Assembly (NCBI GenBank): GCA_017853455.1
Contig: JAFMJM010000005.1
Location: forward strand, 1-24,287
Origin: Acidimicrobiia bacterium
GTDB lineage: Bacteria > Actinomycetota > Acidimicrobiia > IMCC26256 > PALSA-555
Reading direction: 5' to 3'
DNA length: 24,287 nucleotides
The notes below the pieces were generated by a model. That model did not search any database. It saw only the letters and a list, made by a program, of their open reading frames with translations, and was not told the origin of the DNA. Numbering within the stretch: the first letter of the stretch is position 1; each line of letters begins with the position of its first letter. Of this stretch, positions 1 to 6,625 are shown in pieces. The position numbers and the translations under genes were made by a program.

Positions 1-42
1 ACCACGACCACCCGGCCGCGGACCACCACGACCACCCGTCCG
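1..42 (+). repeat. Two-copy 24-nt in-frame repeat
   Basis: The 18-mer ACCACGACCACCCGGCCG at 1-18 recurs with one mismatch (T for G) at 25-42, a period of 24 nt or eight codons. In the preferred frame it encodes repeated HDHP units. The array may extend beyond the window edge. Confidence 0.6.
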
Positions 43-353
43 GGCGTCACCACCACGAGTCGGCCGCGGACGACCCCGACGACGCAGCCCCGGGTGACGC
101 CGTCGACGGTTCGTCGCGGCACCCCGTGATCGACCGTCCCGAACGTCCCGGCCGCGCTGCCCGCGCGCGGTGCCCGCCGGGCTACTTGAACCAGATCCGC
201 TGGTATTCGCGGCTCTGGGGGTGCAGGAGCAGCGCGACGAGGCCCACGTCGAACAGGAACGTGAGGATCAACGGGAACGTCAGCACGTCGGCGCCGAACG
301 CGACCACGAACAGGACGAGGCGGACCGCCGCGATGATCGTGGCGAGCAGGTAG
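3..353 (+). CDS. 3' end of an unidentified gene with His/Asp-rich tail (partial)
   Basis: The frame starting at base 3 is open from the window edge to a TAG at 351-353. Its first 40 or so residues are rich in His, Asp and Pro (HDHPAADHHDHPSG, then HHHESAADD), which suggests a metal-binding or flexible tail. In bases 1-129 the AT-richest phase is the second codon position of this frame (about 21 of 43, against about 4 in each other phase), as expected for real GC-rich coding DNA. Beyond about base 180 it runs antisense through the convergent membrane-protein gene, so the last 57 codons look like shadow sequence. Either the protein truly ends inside its neighbour or the real end was lost to a frameshift. 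A Thr/Pro-rich alternative in frame 1 would stop at 129. No family is recognisable from this fragment. Confidence 0.35.
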   Translation, partial: HDHPAADHHDHPSGRHHHESAADDPDDAAPGDAVDGSSRHPVIDRPERPGRAARARCPPGYLNQIRWYSRLWGCRSSATRPTSNRNVRINGNVSTSAPNATTNRTRRTAAMIVASR

Positions 354-535
354 CCCCACCGCTTCTCGTTGGCGATGCCGTAGGCGCCGACGGCGAGCAG
401 CCCGCCCGCGAGCACGAGCAGGGGGTTGAAGGTGATCAGGTCCAGGACCCCCTCGATGTAGCAGAGGATCGTGGCGATCACGAGGGTCTGGGGCTGGAAC
501 TGGTTGACGAACCGGCGCTCGCTCACGGCGCACAT
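182..535 (-). CDS. Small four-helix membrane protein, unknown function
   Basis: A 117-residue hydrophobic protein with four likely transmembrane segments at about residues 17-36, 38-53, 58-80 and 83-104, short polar loops (NEKRWG at about 56-61) and a polar C-terminus ending RIWFK. I do not recognise a named family or a catalytic motif; it is probably a small inner-membrane protein. The ATG at 535 is used here, but the in-frame GTG at residue 4 (giving MSERRFVNQ) is equally possible because neither start has a clear Shine-Dalgarno sequence. It lies 65 nt downstream of rlmN on the same strand, beyond a hairpin, so it may be transcribed separately. The convergent upstream fragment overlaps its 3' half antisense. 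Confidence 0.75.
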   Translation of the reverse strand: MCAVSERRFVNQFQPQTLVIATILCYIEGVLDLITFNPLLVLAGGLLAVGAYGIANEKRWGYLLATIIAAVRLVLFVVAFGADVLTFPLILTFLFDVGLVALLLHPQSREYQRIWFK

Positions 536-563
536 TGTTGCCGGTCCGTCACCGTCCCGTGGA

Positions 564-583
564 CCACCCGCCGGACCGGGTGG
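564..583 (-). terminator. Hairpin downstream of rlmN
   Basis: Arms CCACCCG (564-570) and CGGGTGG (577-583) form a perfect 7-bp stem with a 6-nt loop, 18 nt beyond the rlmN stop codon. There is no T tract, so the terminator call rests on position and stem strength. Confidence 0.5.
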
Positions 584-600
584 GCGGTCGACCTGCGGGC

Positions 601-1644
601 TCAGGAGGGCCGGGCGCGCTCACGGAGCTGCCCGCACGCGGCGTCGATGTCGACTCCCCGGTTGCGCCGGATCGTGGCGCCGACCCCGTAGGCCCGCAGC
701 ACGTCGGCGAAACGACGGACGCGGCGCGGATCGGGGGCACGTCCGGCGAAGCCCGCAGTGGGGTTCAGGGGGATCAGATTGACGTGGGCGCCACCGACGC
801 CGGGCCAGGCCCGGAGGAGCACCCCGAGCGCGTGCCCGTGCTCGAGGTCGTCGTTGACCCGGTCGATGACGGCGTACTCGAACGTGACCCGCCGACCGTG
901 CGCCCCGGCGACCTCGGCGGCGGCGTCGAGCACCTCGGCGATGGGGTAGCGGCGATCGAGGGGGACCAGGCGGGAGCGGAGTTCGTCGTCGGGGGCGTGC
1001 AACGACACGGCGAGGGTGACCGGCAGGGCCTCACGCGCCAGGCGGCGGATCCCGGGGGCGACGCCCACGGTGCTGATCGTGAGGTGCCGCGCCGACATCC
1101 CGTAGTCGCCGTGCAGGCGCTCCACCGACTCCCAGACCGCGTCGTAGTTGGCGAGGGGTTCGCCCATGCCCATGTAGACGACGTTGGAGACCCGTTCCGG
1201 ACTGGCGTGCTGGGCCCGGACGACCTGCTCGACGATCTCGACGGCGTCGAGGTGGCGCTCGAGCCCGGCCTGTCCGGTGGCACAGAACGTGCACGCCATC
1301 GCGCAGCCCGCCTGCGACGACACGCACACCGTCGAGCGTGACGGATTGCGCATCAGGACGGTCTCGATCTCGGCGGGATCGCGGACGGTCCGCCACAGGA
1401 ACTTCGCGGTCAGACCGTCGGTACTGGTCTGGCGCGTCACCTCGACGAGGGTCTCGGGCAGGGCCTCGGCCAGCAACTCACGCACCGTGCGGGGGAGTGT
1501 GGTGAGCGAGGCGAGCGGGGCACGGCGCACGACCAGGCCGTCGCGCACCTGCGTCGCCCGGTAGGCCGGCTCTCCCCACTCGGCCAGGAGGTCGCGGAGC
1601 GGCCCGACGTCGGGCGTGCTCCGGGTGAGCCGTTCGCCGGTCAC
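601..1644 (-). CDS. rlmN: 23S rRNA/tRNA adenine C2-methyltransferase RlmN
   Basis: A 347-aa radical-SAM methyltransferase that in its family methylates C2 of A2503 in 23S rRNA, and of A37 in some tRNAs, in the cytoplasm. The sequence shows the CxxxCxxC 4Fe-4S cluster motif (C114, C118, C121 in GCAMACTFCATGQ), the upstream acidic residue E94 (AEIETVLM), the family block YMGMGEPLANYDAV, and the C-terminal catalytic Cys C337 (GVDIDAACGQ) that carries the methyl in the family mechanism. The start is the GTG at 1644, which overlaps the mshD stop in a GTGA tetranucleotide and gives a normal family N-terminus; a longer open frame to 2151 is only antisense-like shadow over mshD. It is translationally coupled to mshD and probably co-transcribed with it. 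Confidence 0.95.
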   Translation of the reverse strand: MTGERLTRSTPDVGPLRDLLAEWGEPAYRATQVRDGLVVRRAPLASLTTLPRTVRELLAEALPETLVEVTRQTSTDGLTAKFLWRTVRDPAEIETVLMRNPSRSTVCVSSQAGCAMACTFCATGQAGLERHLDAVEIVEQVVRAQHASPERVSNVVYMGMGEPLANYDAVWESVERLHGDYGMSARHLTISTVGVAPGIRRLAREALPVTLAVSLHAPDDELRSRLVPLDRRYPIAEVLDAAAEVAGAHGRRVTFEYAVIDRVNDDLEHGHALGVLLRAWPGVGGAHVNLIPLNPTAGFAGRAPDPRRVRRFADVLRAYGVGATIRRNRGVDIDAACGQLRERARPS

Positions 1645-2576
1645 GCGAGCGCCACCCGGTAGGCCCGGTCGACGCGGCTGGTCACGAAGCCGAGGGAGCG
1701 GTAGAGGGCGACGGCGGGGGTGTTGGCGGCGTCGACGAAGAGCATGCCCACGGCCAGCCCGTGCTCGTGGAGATGGGTCAGACCGGCCAGGACGAGGGCA
1801 CGTCCGATCCCCTCGCCGTGGGCCGACGGATCGACCCCGATCACGTAGATCTCTCCGAGGGGATGCGGCTCGTGGGGCGGGGCCGCCGGGTGGATCTTGG
1901 TCCAGCACGATCCGACGATCCGACCGTCGCGTCGGGCGACGAGGAAGCCGTCGGCCCGGAACCACGCCTCGGTCAGCCGGAGGGCGAGGTCGGCGCTGGT
2001 CCAGGTGCCCTGATCGGGATCGGCGGCGAACGAGCGGGCGTTGACCGCCAGCCACTCCACGTCGTCGAGCCCCGGGCGGAACGGCGCCACGGTGACGTCG
2101 GCCGGGAACCGGGCCCGACCGGCGACGGGGAGCAGCGTTCGCATCTGCCACAGCTCACGGGAGACTCGCAGCCCGCGACCGGCGGCGAGGGCGTCGGCGT
2201 CGACGTCGGCACCGAAAACCCAGAGCGTCACCCCGGTCGCGCCGATGGCCCGGCCGTGGGCGATCCCGGCGTCGAGGAGCGCGCCCGGGACGTCGTCGTC
2301 GCGATGGTCGGGATGCACGGTCATGGAGCACTCGACGTCTCCGGAACCGCGGTCGACGGCGCGGAGGTATCCGACCGGATCCCCGATGCCCGGCACGCTG
2401 GCGGCGAAGCCCCGTGACCCGGCACCGGGGTCGGCGAGGTCCAGCCACACCGCCTCGCCGAGGGCGGGATGCTCGTCGCGTCGTTCGCTGCGATCGGCGA
2501 GCGTACGGGCGACGGCGCGCTCGTCCGGGTCGGCGGTGCCGTCGGGAGCGGCGTCGAACGGGCGCACCTCGACCAC
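1641..2576 (-). CDS. mshD: Mycothiol synthase MshD (two-domain GNAT acetyltransferase)
   Basis: MshD acetylates Cys-GlcN-Ins with acetyl-CoA, the last step in making mycothiol, the main low-molecular-weight thiol of actinomycetes. The 311-residue length and tandem GNAT layout fit the family: an N-terminal domain at about residues 15-145 and a C-terminal domain at about 160-311. The latter has the acetyl-CoA loop in GVDPSAHGEGIGRAL and the late motif DAANTPAVALYRSLGF. The GTG at 2576 is chosen because a TACCCT -10 element sits 6 nt upstream (leaderless arrangement) and because extension to 2750 would run antisense into nth. It is head-to-head with nth, with 23 nt between start codons, and is followed by rlmN with a 4-bp overlap. 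The N-terminal domain is the less conserved half, as is usual for this family. Confidence 0.9.
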   Translation of the reverse strand: MVEVRPFDAAPDGTADPDERAVARTLADRSERRDEHPALGEAVWLDLADPGAGSRGFAASVPGIGDPVGYLRAVDRGSGDVECSMTVHPDHRDDDVPGALLDAGIAHGRAIGATGVTLWVFGADVDADALAAGRGLRVSRELWQMRTLLPVAGRARFPADVTVAPFRPGLDDVEWLAVNARSFAADPDQGTWTSADLALRLTEAWFRADGFLVARRDGRIVGSCWTKIHPAAPPHEPHPLGEIYVIGVDPSAHGEGIGRALVLAGLTHLHEHGLAVGMLFVDAANTPAVALYRSLGFVTSRVDRAYRVALA

Positions 2577-2582
2577 GGGCCG

Positions 2583-2592
2583 AGGGTAGCGT
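2583..2592. promoter_or_regulatory. Shared-core bidirectional leaderless promoter (mshD/nth)
   Basis: The 10-mer AGGGTAGCGT contains two -10 elements on opposite strands built on the same TA (2587-2588). TAGCGT reads rightward, 7 nt before the nth GTG at 2600. TACCCT reads leftward, 6 nt before the mshD GTG at 2576. The pattern AnnnTAnnnT is the symmetric form described for bacterial divergent promoters. No -35 match is evident. Confidence 0.7.
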
Positions 2593-2599
2593 CGCCGTC

Positions 2600-3382
2600 G
2601 TGGCCGATCCCGCGAAGACACCCGCACCGCGTCGGTCGACGGCCGAGAAGGCCGCGGCCAAGAAGGCCGCCGCGAAGCGGGGCGGGACACGGTCGCCGGC
2701 GGCCGGTCGGAGCGGAGCGGCTGCGAAGCGACGGCACCCCCGCGGGGCACCGGGCCGGGCCCGGACCGTCGCCGAGCGACTGGCCCGGGAGTACCCGGGA
2801 TCGGCCCGTGACCTCTGCGCCCTCCGCCACGACGACCCGTTCCAGTTGCTGGCGGCGACGATCCTCTCCGCGCAGTGCACCGACGAGATGGTCAACAAGG
2901 TGACCCCCGCGGTCTTCGCCCGGTACCCCACGCCCGCCGACCTGGCGGCGGCGAACCCGGTCGAGCTCGAGGACCTGGTCCACTCGACCGGGTTCTTCCG
3001 CTCGAAGGCGAAGAACCTCATCGGGATGGCCACGGCCCTCGAGGAGCGCCACGCCGGCGAGGTGCCGACGGAGCTCTCCGACCTCGTGAAGCTGCCCGGG
3101 GTCGGGCGGAAGACCGGCAACGTGGTGCGGTCGGTCGCCTTCGGCCTCCCCGGGCTGCCCGTCGACACCCACGTCGGTCGACTGGCGATCCTCCTCGGGC
3201 TCACCGACGAGACCGACCCCGTGAAGGCCGAGTTGGCCCTCGGTGACCTGGTGCCCGAGGACGAACGGGGTGCCTTCTCGCTGCGCATGATCCTGCACGG
3301 ACGCGCGGTGTGCGACGCCCGGCGACCGAGGTGTGACGTCTGCCTGTTGGCCGACGTGTGTCCGTCGGCGTTCCGGGTCTGA
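2600..3382 (+). CDS. nth: Endonuclease III (DNA glycosylase/AP lyase) with Lys/Ala-rich N-terminal tail
   Basis: Base-excision repair enzyme that removes oxidised pyrimidines and nicks the resulting abasic site. The helix-hairpin-helix LPGVGRKTGN carries the catalytic Lys (K171) and VDTHVGRL the catalytic Asp (D189). The C-terminal 4Fe-4S loop C-x6-C-x2-C-x5-C is complete (C238, C245, C248, C254). The protein has 260 residues; the catalytic core begins at about residue 55. The first ~55 residues are a basic low-complexity extension (AEKAAAKKAAAKRGG, then AAKRRHPRG) absent from E. coli Nth. The GTG at 2600 is supported by a TAGCGT -10 element 7 nt upstream, and I see no in-frame ATG or GTG between it and the core. 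It is divergent from mshD and ends 3 nt before the stop of a convergent small gene. Confidence 0.93.
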   Translation: MADPAKTPAPRRSTAEKAAAKKAAAKRGGTRSPAAGRSGAAAKRRHPRGAPGRARTVAERLAREYPGSARDLCALRHDDPFQLLAATILSAQCTDEMVNKVTPAVFARYPTPADLAAANPVELEDLVHSTGFFRSKAKNLIGMATALEERHAGEVPTELSDLVKLPGVGRKTGNVVRSVAFGLPGLPVDTHVGRLAILLGLTDETDPVKAELALGDLVPEDERGAFSLRMILHGRAVCDARRPRCDVCLLADVCPSAFRV

Positions 3383-3385
3383 GCG

Positions 3386-3583
3386 TCAGGCGAGGTGCCC
3401 GGCCGCCCGCTCGAGTTGGCGCCGGGCGGTGACGAGCGACCGCTCGGCGGCGAAGAGATCGGCAGCGACCGCCGAGTCGGGAGTGTCGTCGTAGTGCGCC
3501 GCCACCGCCGTCACGCGCCGCACGAGCTCTTCGACCTGGGCGCGGAGGGTCGACAGCTCGGCGAGGTCGGAGTCGGTGGACAC
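3386..3583 (-). CDS. Small coiled-coil protein, unknown function
   Basis: A 65-residue protein starting MSTDSDLAELSTLRAQVEEL. It has Leu/Val heptad spacing over residues 8-30 and again at about 44-62 (AAERSLVTARRQLERAAG), so it is probably two short helices forming a coiled-coil hairpin. No signal peptide, membrane segment or catalytic motif is seen. The GTG start at 3583 is preceded by CAGGCT 6 nt upstream, a one-base variant of the TAnnnT leaderless promoters elsewhere in the window. It is convergent with nth (3 nt between stops) and divergent from hisD (99 nt between starts). Third codon positions are G/C-rich and match the neighbours. I do not recognise the family. Confidence 0.6.
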   Translation of the reverse strand: MSTDSDLAELSTLRAQVEELVRRVTAVAAHYDDTPDSAVAADLFAAERSLVTARRQLERAAGHLA

Positions 3584-3666
3584 GGCGCCAGCCTGGTCCG
3601 GGTGGCCTCCCGGTGCCAATCGGTGGCGGGCACGGCAATCCGGAGGGGGCGGCGGCGCCCCACGGT

Positions 3667-3672
3667 TACCAT
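3667..3672 (+). promoter_or_regulatory. Candidate -10 element of the hisDCBA operon
   Basis: TACCAT lies 10 nt before the hisD ATG at 3683, so the transcript would have a leader of about 4 nt or none. No convincing -35 box is seen, and there is no room for a leader-peptide attenuator. Confidence 0.5.
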
Positions 3673-3682
3673 CGGCGTTCCC

Positions 3683-4960
3683 ATGCTCACCCGACTCGAC
3701 CTCCGTGGCGTGGCCGATCTGGCCGCGGCCCTGCCGCCGCCGGCCGACGATCCCGGACCGATCGACGCCGTGCGGGCCATCGTCGCCGACGTGCGCTCCC
3801 GGGGCGACGACGCCGTCCGGGACTACACGGAGCGCTTCGACGGGTGCCGGCTCGACGACCTCCGCGTCCCCGACGCGGAGTGCCGCCGGGCGCTGGCGTC
3901 GCAGCCCCGAGCGGTCCGGCGGGCCCTCGACGACGCCCACTCGGCGATCGTCGCCTACCACCGTGCGCAGGTGCCGACGGGCTTCCGCCACGACGCGCCG
4001 GGCGTGCGGATCACCGAGCGGATCGTGCCGGTGGCCCGGGCCGGTTGCTACGCGCCCGGCGGCCGGGCGACCTATCCCTCGACCGTGCTGATGACCGTCA
4101 CCCCGGCCCGCATCGCCGGTGTCGGTGCCGTCGCACTCTGCGTGCCACCCGGCCCCGACGGCGCCGTCCCCGACGTCACCCTCGCCGCCGCGGCCGTCGC
4201 CGGCGCCGACGAGGTCTACCGGATCGGGGGCGCCCAGGCGATCGCGGCGCTGGCCTACGGCACGGCCAGCGTCCCGGCGGTCGACGTGGTCGTCGGTCCC
4301 GGCAACGCCTACGTCGCGCTCGCCAAGCGGGAGGTCGCCGGACGTGTGGGCATCGACGGCTTCGCCGGTCCGTCCGAGGTCGTGGTGGTCGCCGACGACT
4401 CGGTCGACCCCACCTGGGTGGCGGCCGACCTCGTCGCCCAGGCCGAGCACGGACCCGGCGGGACCGCGGTCCTCGTCACCTGGGACCCCGGGGTCGTGAC
4501 GGCCGTCGACGCCGCCGTGGGGCGACTCCTCGCCGACGCGCCCCGGCGGGCCGACATCCTCGCCACGCTCGAGGTCGGCGGACGGGCCGTGCTGGTCGAC
4601 GACCGGGTCGCGGCCCGCCGCGCCGTCGACGTCCTCGCTCCGGAGCACGTCGAGGTGATGTGCGTCGACCCGGCGGAGTTCGCCGCGGGCATCGGCAACG
4701 CCGGGGCCGTGTTCGTCGGTCCGTTCGCCCCGGCTGCGCTCGGTGACTACGTCGTGGGCACCAACCACGTCCTGCCCACCGCCCGGACCGCCCGCTTCGC
4801 CGGTGCCCTGCGGGTCGAGACCTTCTGCAAGCCGGTGCACGTCGTCGAGGTCGACGCGGCCGGACTCGAGCGGATGGCCGACGCCCTGGAGACCCTCGCC
4901 GGGGTCGAGGGCCTGCCCGAGCACGCCCGGTCGGTCGCGCTCCGTCGGAGTCGACCGTGA
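3683..4960 (+). CDS. hisD: Histidinol dehydrogenase
   Basis: HisD oxidises L-histidinol to L-histidine in two NAD-dependent steps, using a bound zinc ion; it is the last step of the pathway. The 425-aa length is standard. The sequence has the family blocks VGPGNAYVALAKREV, GIDGFAGPSEVVVVAD, VAQAEHGPGGTAVLVT, the catalytic Glu-His pair in LAPEHVEVM, and NHVLPTARTARFAGAL near the C-terminus. The ATG at 3683 gives a normal N-terminus (MLTRLDLRGV); the open frame continues upstream to 3395 only as shadow of the small minus-strand gene. It is the first gene of hisDCBA and overlaps hisC by 4 bp (GTGA). A TACCAT -10 element lies just upstream. Confidence 0.97.
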   Translation: MLTRLDLRGVADLAAALPPPADDPGPIDAVRAIVADVRSRGDDAVRDYTERFDGCRLDDLRVPDAECRRALASQPRAVRRALDDAHSAIVAYHRAQVPTGFRHDAPGVRITERIVPVARAGCYAPGGRATYPSTVLMTVTPARIAGVGAVALCVPPGPDGAVPDVTLAAAAVAGADEVYRIGGAQAIAALAYGTASVPAVDVVVGPGNAYVALAKREVAGRVGIDGFAGPSEVVVVADDSVDPTWVAADLVAQAEHGPGGTAVLVTWDPGVVTAVDAAVGRLLADAPRRADILATLEVGGRAVLVDDRVAARRAVDVLAPEHVEVMCVDPAEFAAGIGNAGAVFVGPFAPAALGDYVVGTNHVLPTARTARFAGALRVETFCKPVHVVEVDAAGLERMADALETLAGVEGLPEHARSVALRRSRP

Positions 4961-6039
4961 GCCCCCTGCCCGAGCCCCGCGAGGACCTCCGGGCCCTCGA
5001 GGGCTACCACTCGCCGCAGCTCGACGTCGACGTCCGGCTCAACACCAACGAGAGCCCGTTCCCGCCGCCGCCCGCGTTCGTCGACGCCTGGACCGACGCC
5101 CTGCGTGCCGCGCCCCTGCACCGCTACCCCGACCGGGCGGCGTCGGCCCTGCGCGACGCGATCGGCGCGCACCTCGGGCAGCCCGGCGAGCGGATCTTCG
5201 CCGCCAACGGCTCCAACGAGGTGCTCCAGACCCTGCTGCTGACCTACGGCGGCCCGGGTCGGCGCGCCCTGGTCTTCGAGCCCACCTACGCCCTGCACTC
5301 GCACATCTGTCGGATCACCGGCACCGAGGTGGTCGAGGGGGAGCGCGACACCGACTTCCGGATCTCGCCGACCGAGGCCGGCTCGCTGATCGCGGCCGAG
5401 CGCCCGGCGGTGGTGTTCGTGTGCAGCCCCAACAACCCGACGGGCACCGTCGAGGCGCGCGCGACCCTCGACGCCATCGTCGGTGCGGCGCTCGACCACG
5501 GTCCGGCGCTCGTCGTCGTCGACGAGGCGTACGGGGAGTTCGCCGACCGGTCGGCCCTCGACCTGGTGGCCGACGACCTCCCCGTCGTGGTCGTCCGGAC
5601 CTACTCGAAGGTCTGGTCGCTGGCCGCCCTGCGCCTGGGCTTCGCCGTCGGACCGTCGCGGATCGTCGACGAGCTCGACAAGGTCGTGCTGCCGTACCAC
5701 CTGTCGGTCGCCACCCAGACCGCGGGGCTGGCGGCGCTCGCCTTCGGCGACGCCATGCAGGAGCGGGTCACGACCCTGGTCGCCGAGCGGCGCCGCCTCG
5801 AGCACGCACTCGCACTGCTCCCGGGCCTGACCGTCTTCCCGTCCGGGGCGAACTTCGTGCTGTTCCGGACCGCCGGCGACGGACACGCTCTCTGGCAGGG
5901 TCTCGTCGACCACGGCGTGCTGGTGCGGGACTTCTCGCGCTGGCCGCGCCTCGACGACTGTCTGCGGATCACGGTCGGGACCCCCGACGAGAACGACCGG
6001 TGCGTGGCAGCGCTGCGCGCCGTCCTGGAGGGACGATGA
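4957..6039 (+). CDS. hisC: Histidinol-phosphate aminotransferase
   Basis: A PLP-dependent class I/II aminotransferase that converts imidazole-acetol phosphate and glutamate to histidinol phosphate. The protein has 360 residues. The substrate loop LNTNESPFPPP (about 29-38), SPNNPTGT (N160), DEAYGEF (D189, Y192), the Schiff-base lysine K218 in TYSKVWSLAALRLGF, and phosphate-binding R226 are all present. The start is the GTG at 4957, inside the hisD stop (GTGA overlap), which indicates translational coupling. It ends in an ATGA overlap with hisB. In related actinomycetes similar enzymes can also act on aromatic 2-oxo acids, but position and motifs favour the histidine role. Confidence 0.96.
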   Translation: MSPLPEPREDLRALEGYHSPQLDVDVRLNTNESPFPPPPAFVDAWTDALRAAPLHRYPDRAASALRDAIGAHLGQPGERIFAANGSNEVLQTLLLTYGGPGRRALVFEPTYALHSHICRITGTEVVEGERDTDFRISPTEAGSLIAAERPAVVFVCSPNNPTGTVEARATLDAIVGAALDHGPALVVVDEAYGEFADRSALDLVADDLPVVVVRTYSKVWSLAALRLGFAVGPSRIVDELDKVVLPYHLSVATQTAGLAALAFGDAMQERVTTLVAERRRLEHALALLPGLTVFPSGANFVLFRTAGDGHALWQGLVDHGVLVRDFSRWPRLDDCLRITVGTPDENDRCVAALRAVLEGR

Positions 6040-6623
6040 GCAACCTGCGCACGGCCACGCTGCGGCGGGAGACCAACGAGACGACCGTCGAGGTGACCCT
6101 CGTCGTCGACGGCGGCGGGAACGCGTCGGCGGCCACCGGCATCCCGTTCTTCGACCACATGCTCGAACAGCTCGGCAAGCACGCGGGCTTCGACCTGAAC
6201 GTCGCCGCCACCGGCGACCTCGAGGTCGACCTCCACCACACCGTGGAGGACGTCGGGATCGTCGTCGGGAGCGCCCTCAAGGAGGCACTCGGTGCCAAGA
6301 CCGGCGTGCGGCGGTTCGCCGACGCGCTGGTCCCGCTCGACGAGGCGCTCGTGCAGGTCGCGCTCGACCTCTCGGGTCGGCCGTTCATCACGTACGCCGT
6401 CGACCCCGTGGCGGAGTGGATCGGCACCTTCGACCCGCAGCTGTGCGAGGAGTTCTGGAGGGCCTTCGCCTTCGCCGTGGGCATGACCCTGCACATCCGC
6501 TCGCTCGAGGGGGTCAACGGGCACCACGTGATCGAGGCGTCCTTCAAGGCCGTCGCCCGCGCTCTCCGCGACGCGGTGCGGATCGAGGGGACGGGCATCC
6601 CGTCCACCAAGGGCACGCTCTGA
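6036..6623 (+). CDS. hisB: Imidazoleglycerol-phosphate dehydratase
   Basis: HisB dehydrates imidazoleglycerol phosphate to imidazole-acetol phosphate with a di-manganese centre. At 195 residues this is the monofunctional form, without the N-terminal histidinol-phosphatase domain of E. coli HisB, as is usual in actinomycetes. The metal-binding repeats are intact: FFDHMLEQLGKHAGF and DLHHTVEDVGI in the first half, and the late GVNGHHVIEASFKAVA. The C-terminus GTGIPSTKGTL is the usual family ending. ATG 6036 overlaps the hisC stop by 4 bp. A separate histidinol-phosphate phosphatase must be encoded elsewhere. Only 2 nt separate its stop from the hisA start, leaving no space for the hisH that sits here in M. 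tuberculosis. Confidence 0.97.
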   Translation: MSNLRTATLRRETNETTVEVTLVVDGGGNASAATGIPFFDHMLEQLGKHAGFDLNVAATGDLEVDLHHTVEDVGIVVGSALKEALGAKTGVRRFADALVPLDEALVQVALDLSGRPFITYAVDPVAEWIGTFDPQLCEEFWRAFAFAVGMTLHIRSLEGVNGHHVIEASFKAVARALRDAVRIEGTGIPSTKGTL

Positions 6624-6625
6624 CC

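Noticed and set aside
1..129. Thr/Pro-rich C-terminus in frame 1 ending at 129
   Set aside because: It would place half of all A/T at the first codon position, unlike every other gene here. Kept as an alternative because the convergent spacing would be neater.
1645..2151. Longer N-terminus for rlmN
   Set aside because: The added 169 residues are out-of-frame shadow of mshD, and the GTGA overlap at 1641-1644 gives a family-length protein.
3386..4924. 512-codon minus-strand frame reading through hisD antisense into the 65-aa gene
   Set aside because: Only the last 65 codons (from GTG 3583) lie outside hisD and look protein-like; the upstream part is hisD antisense.
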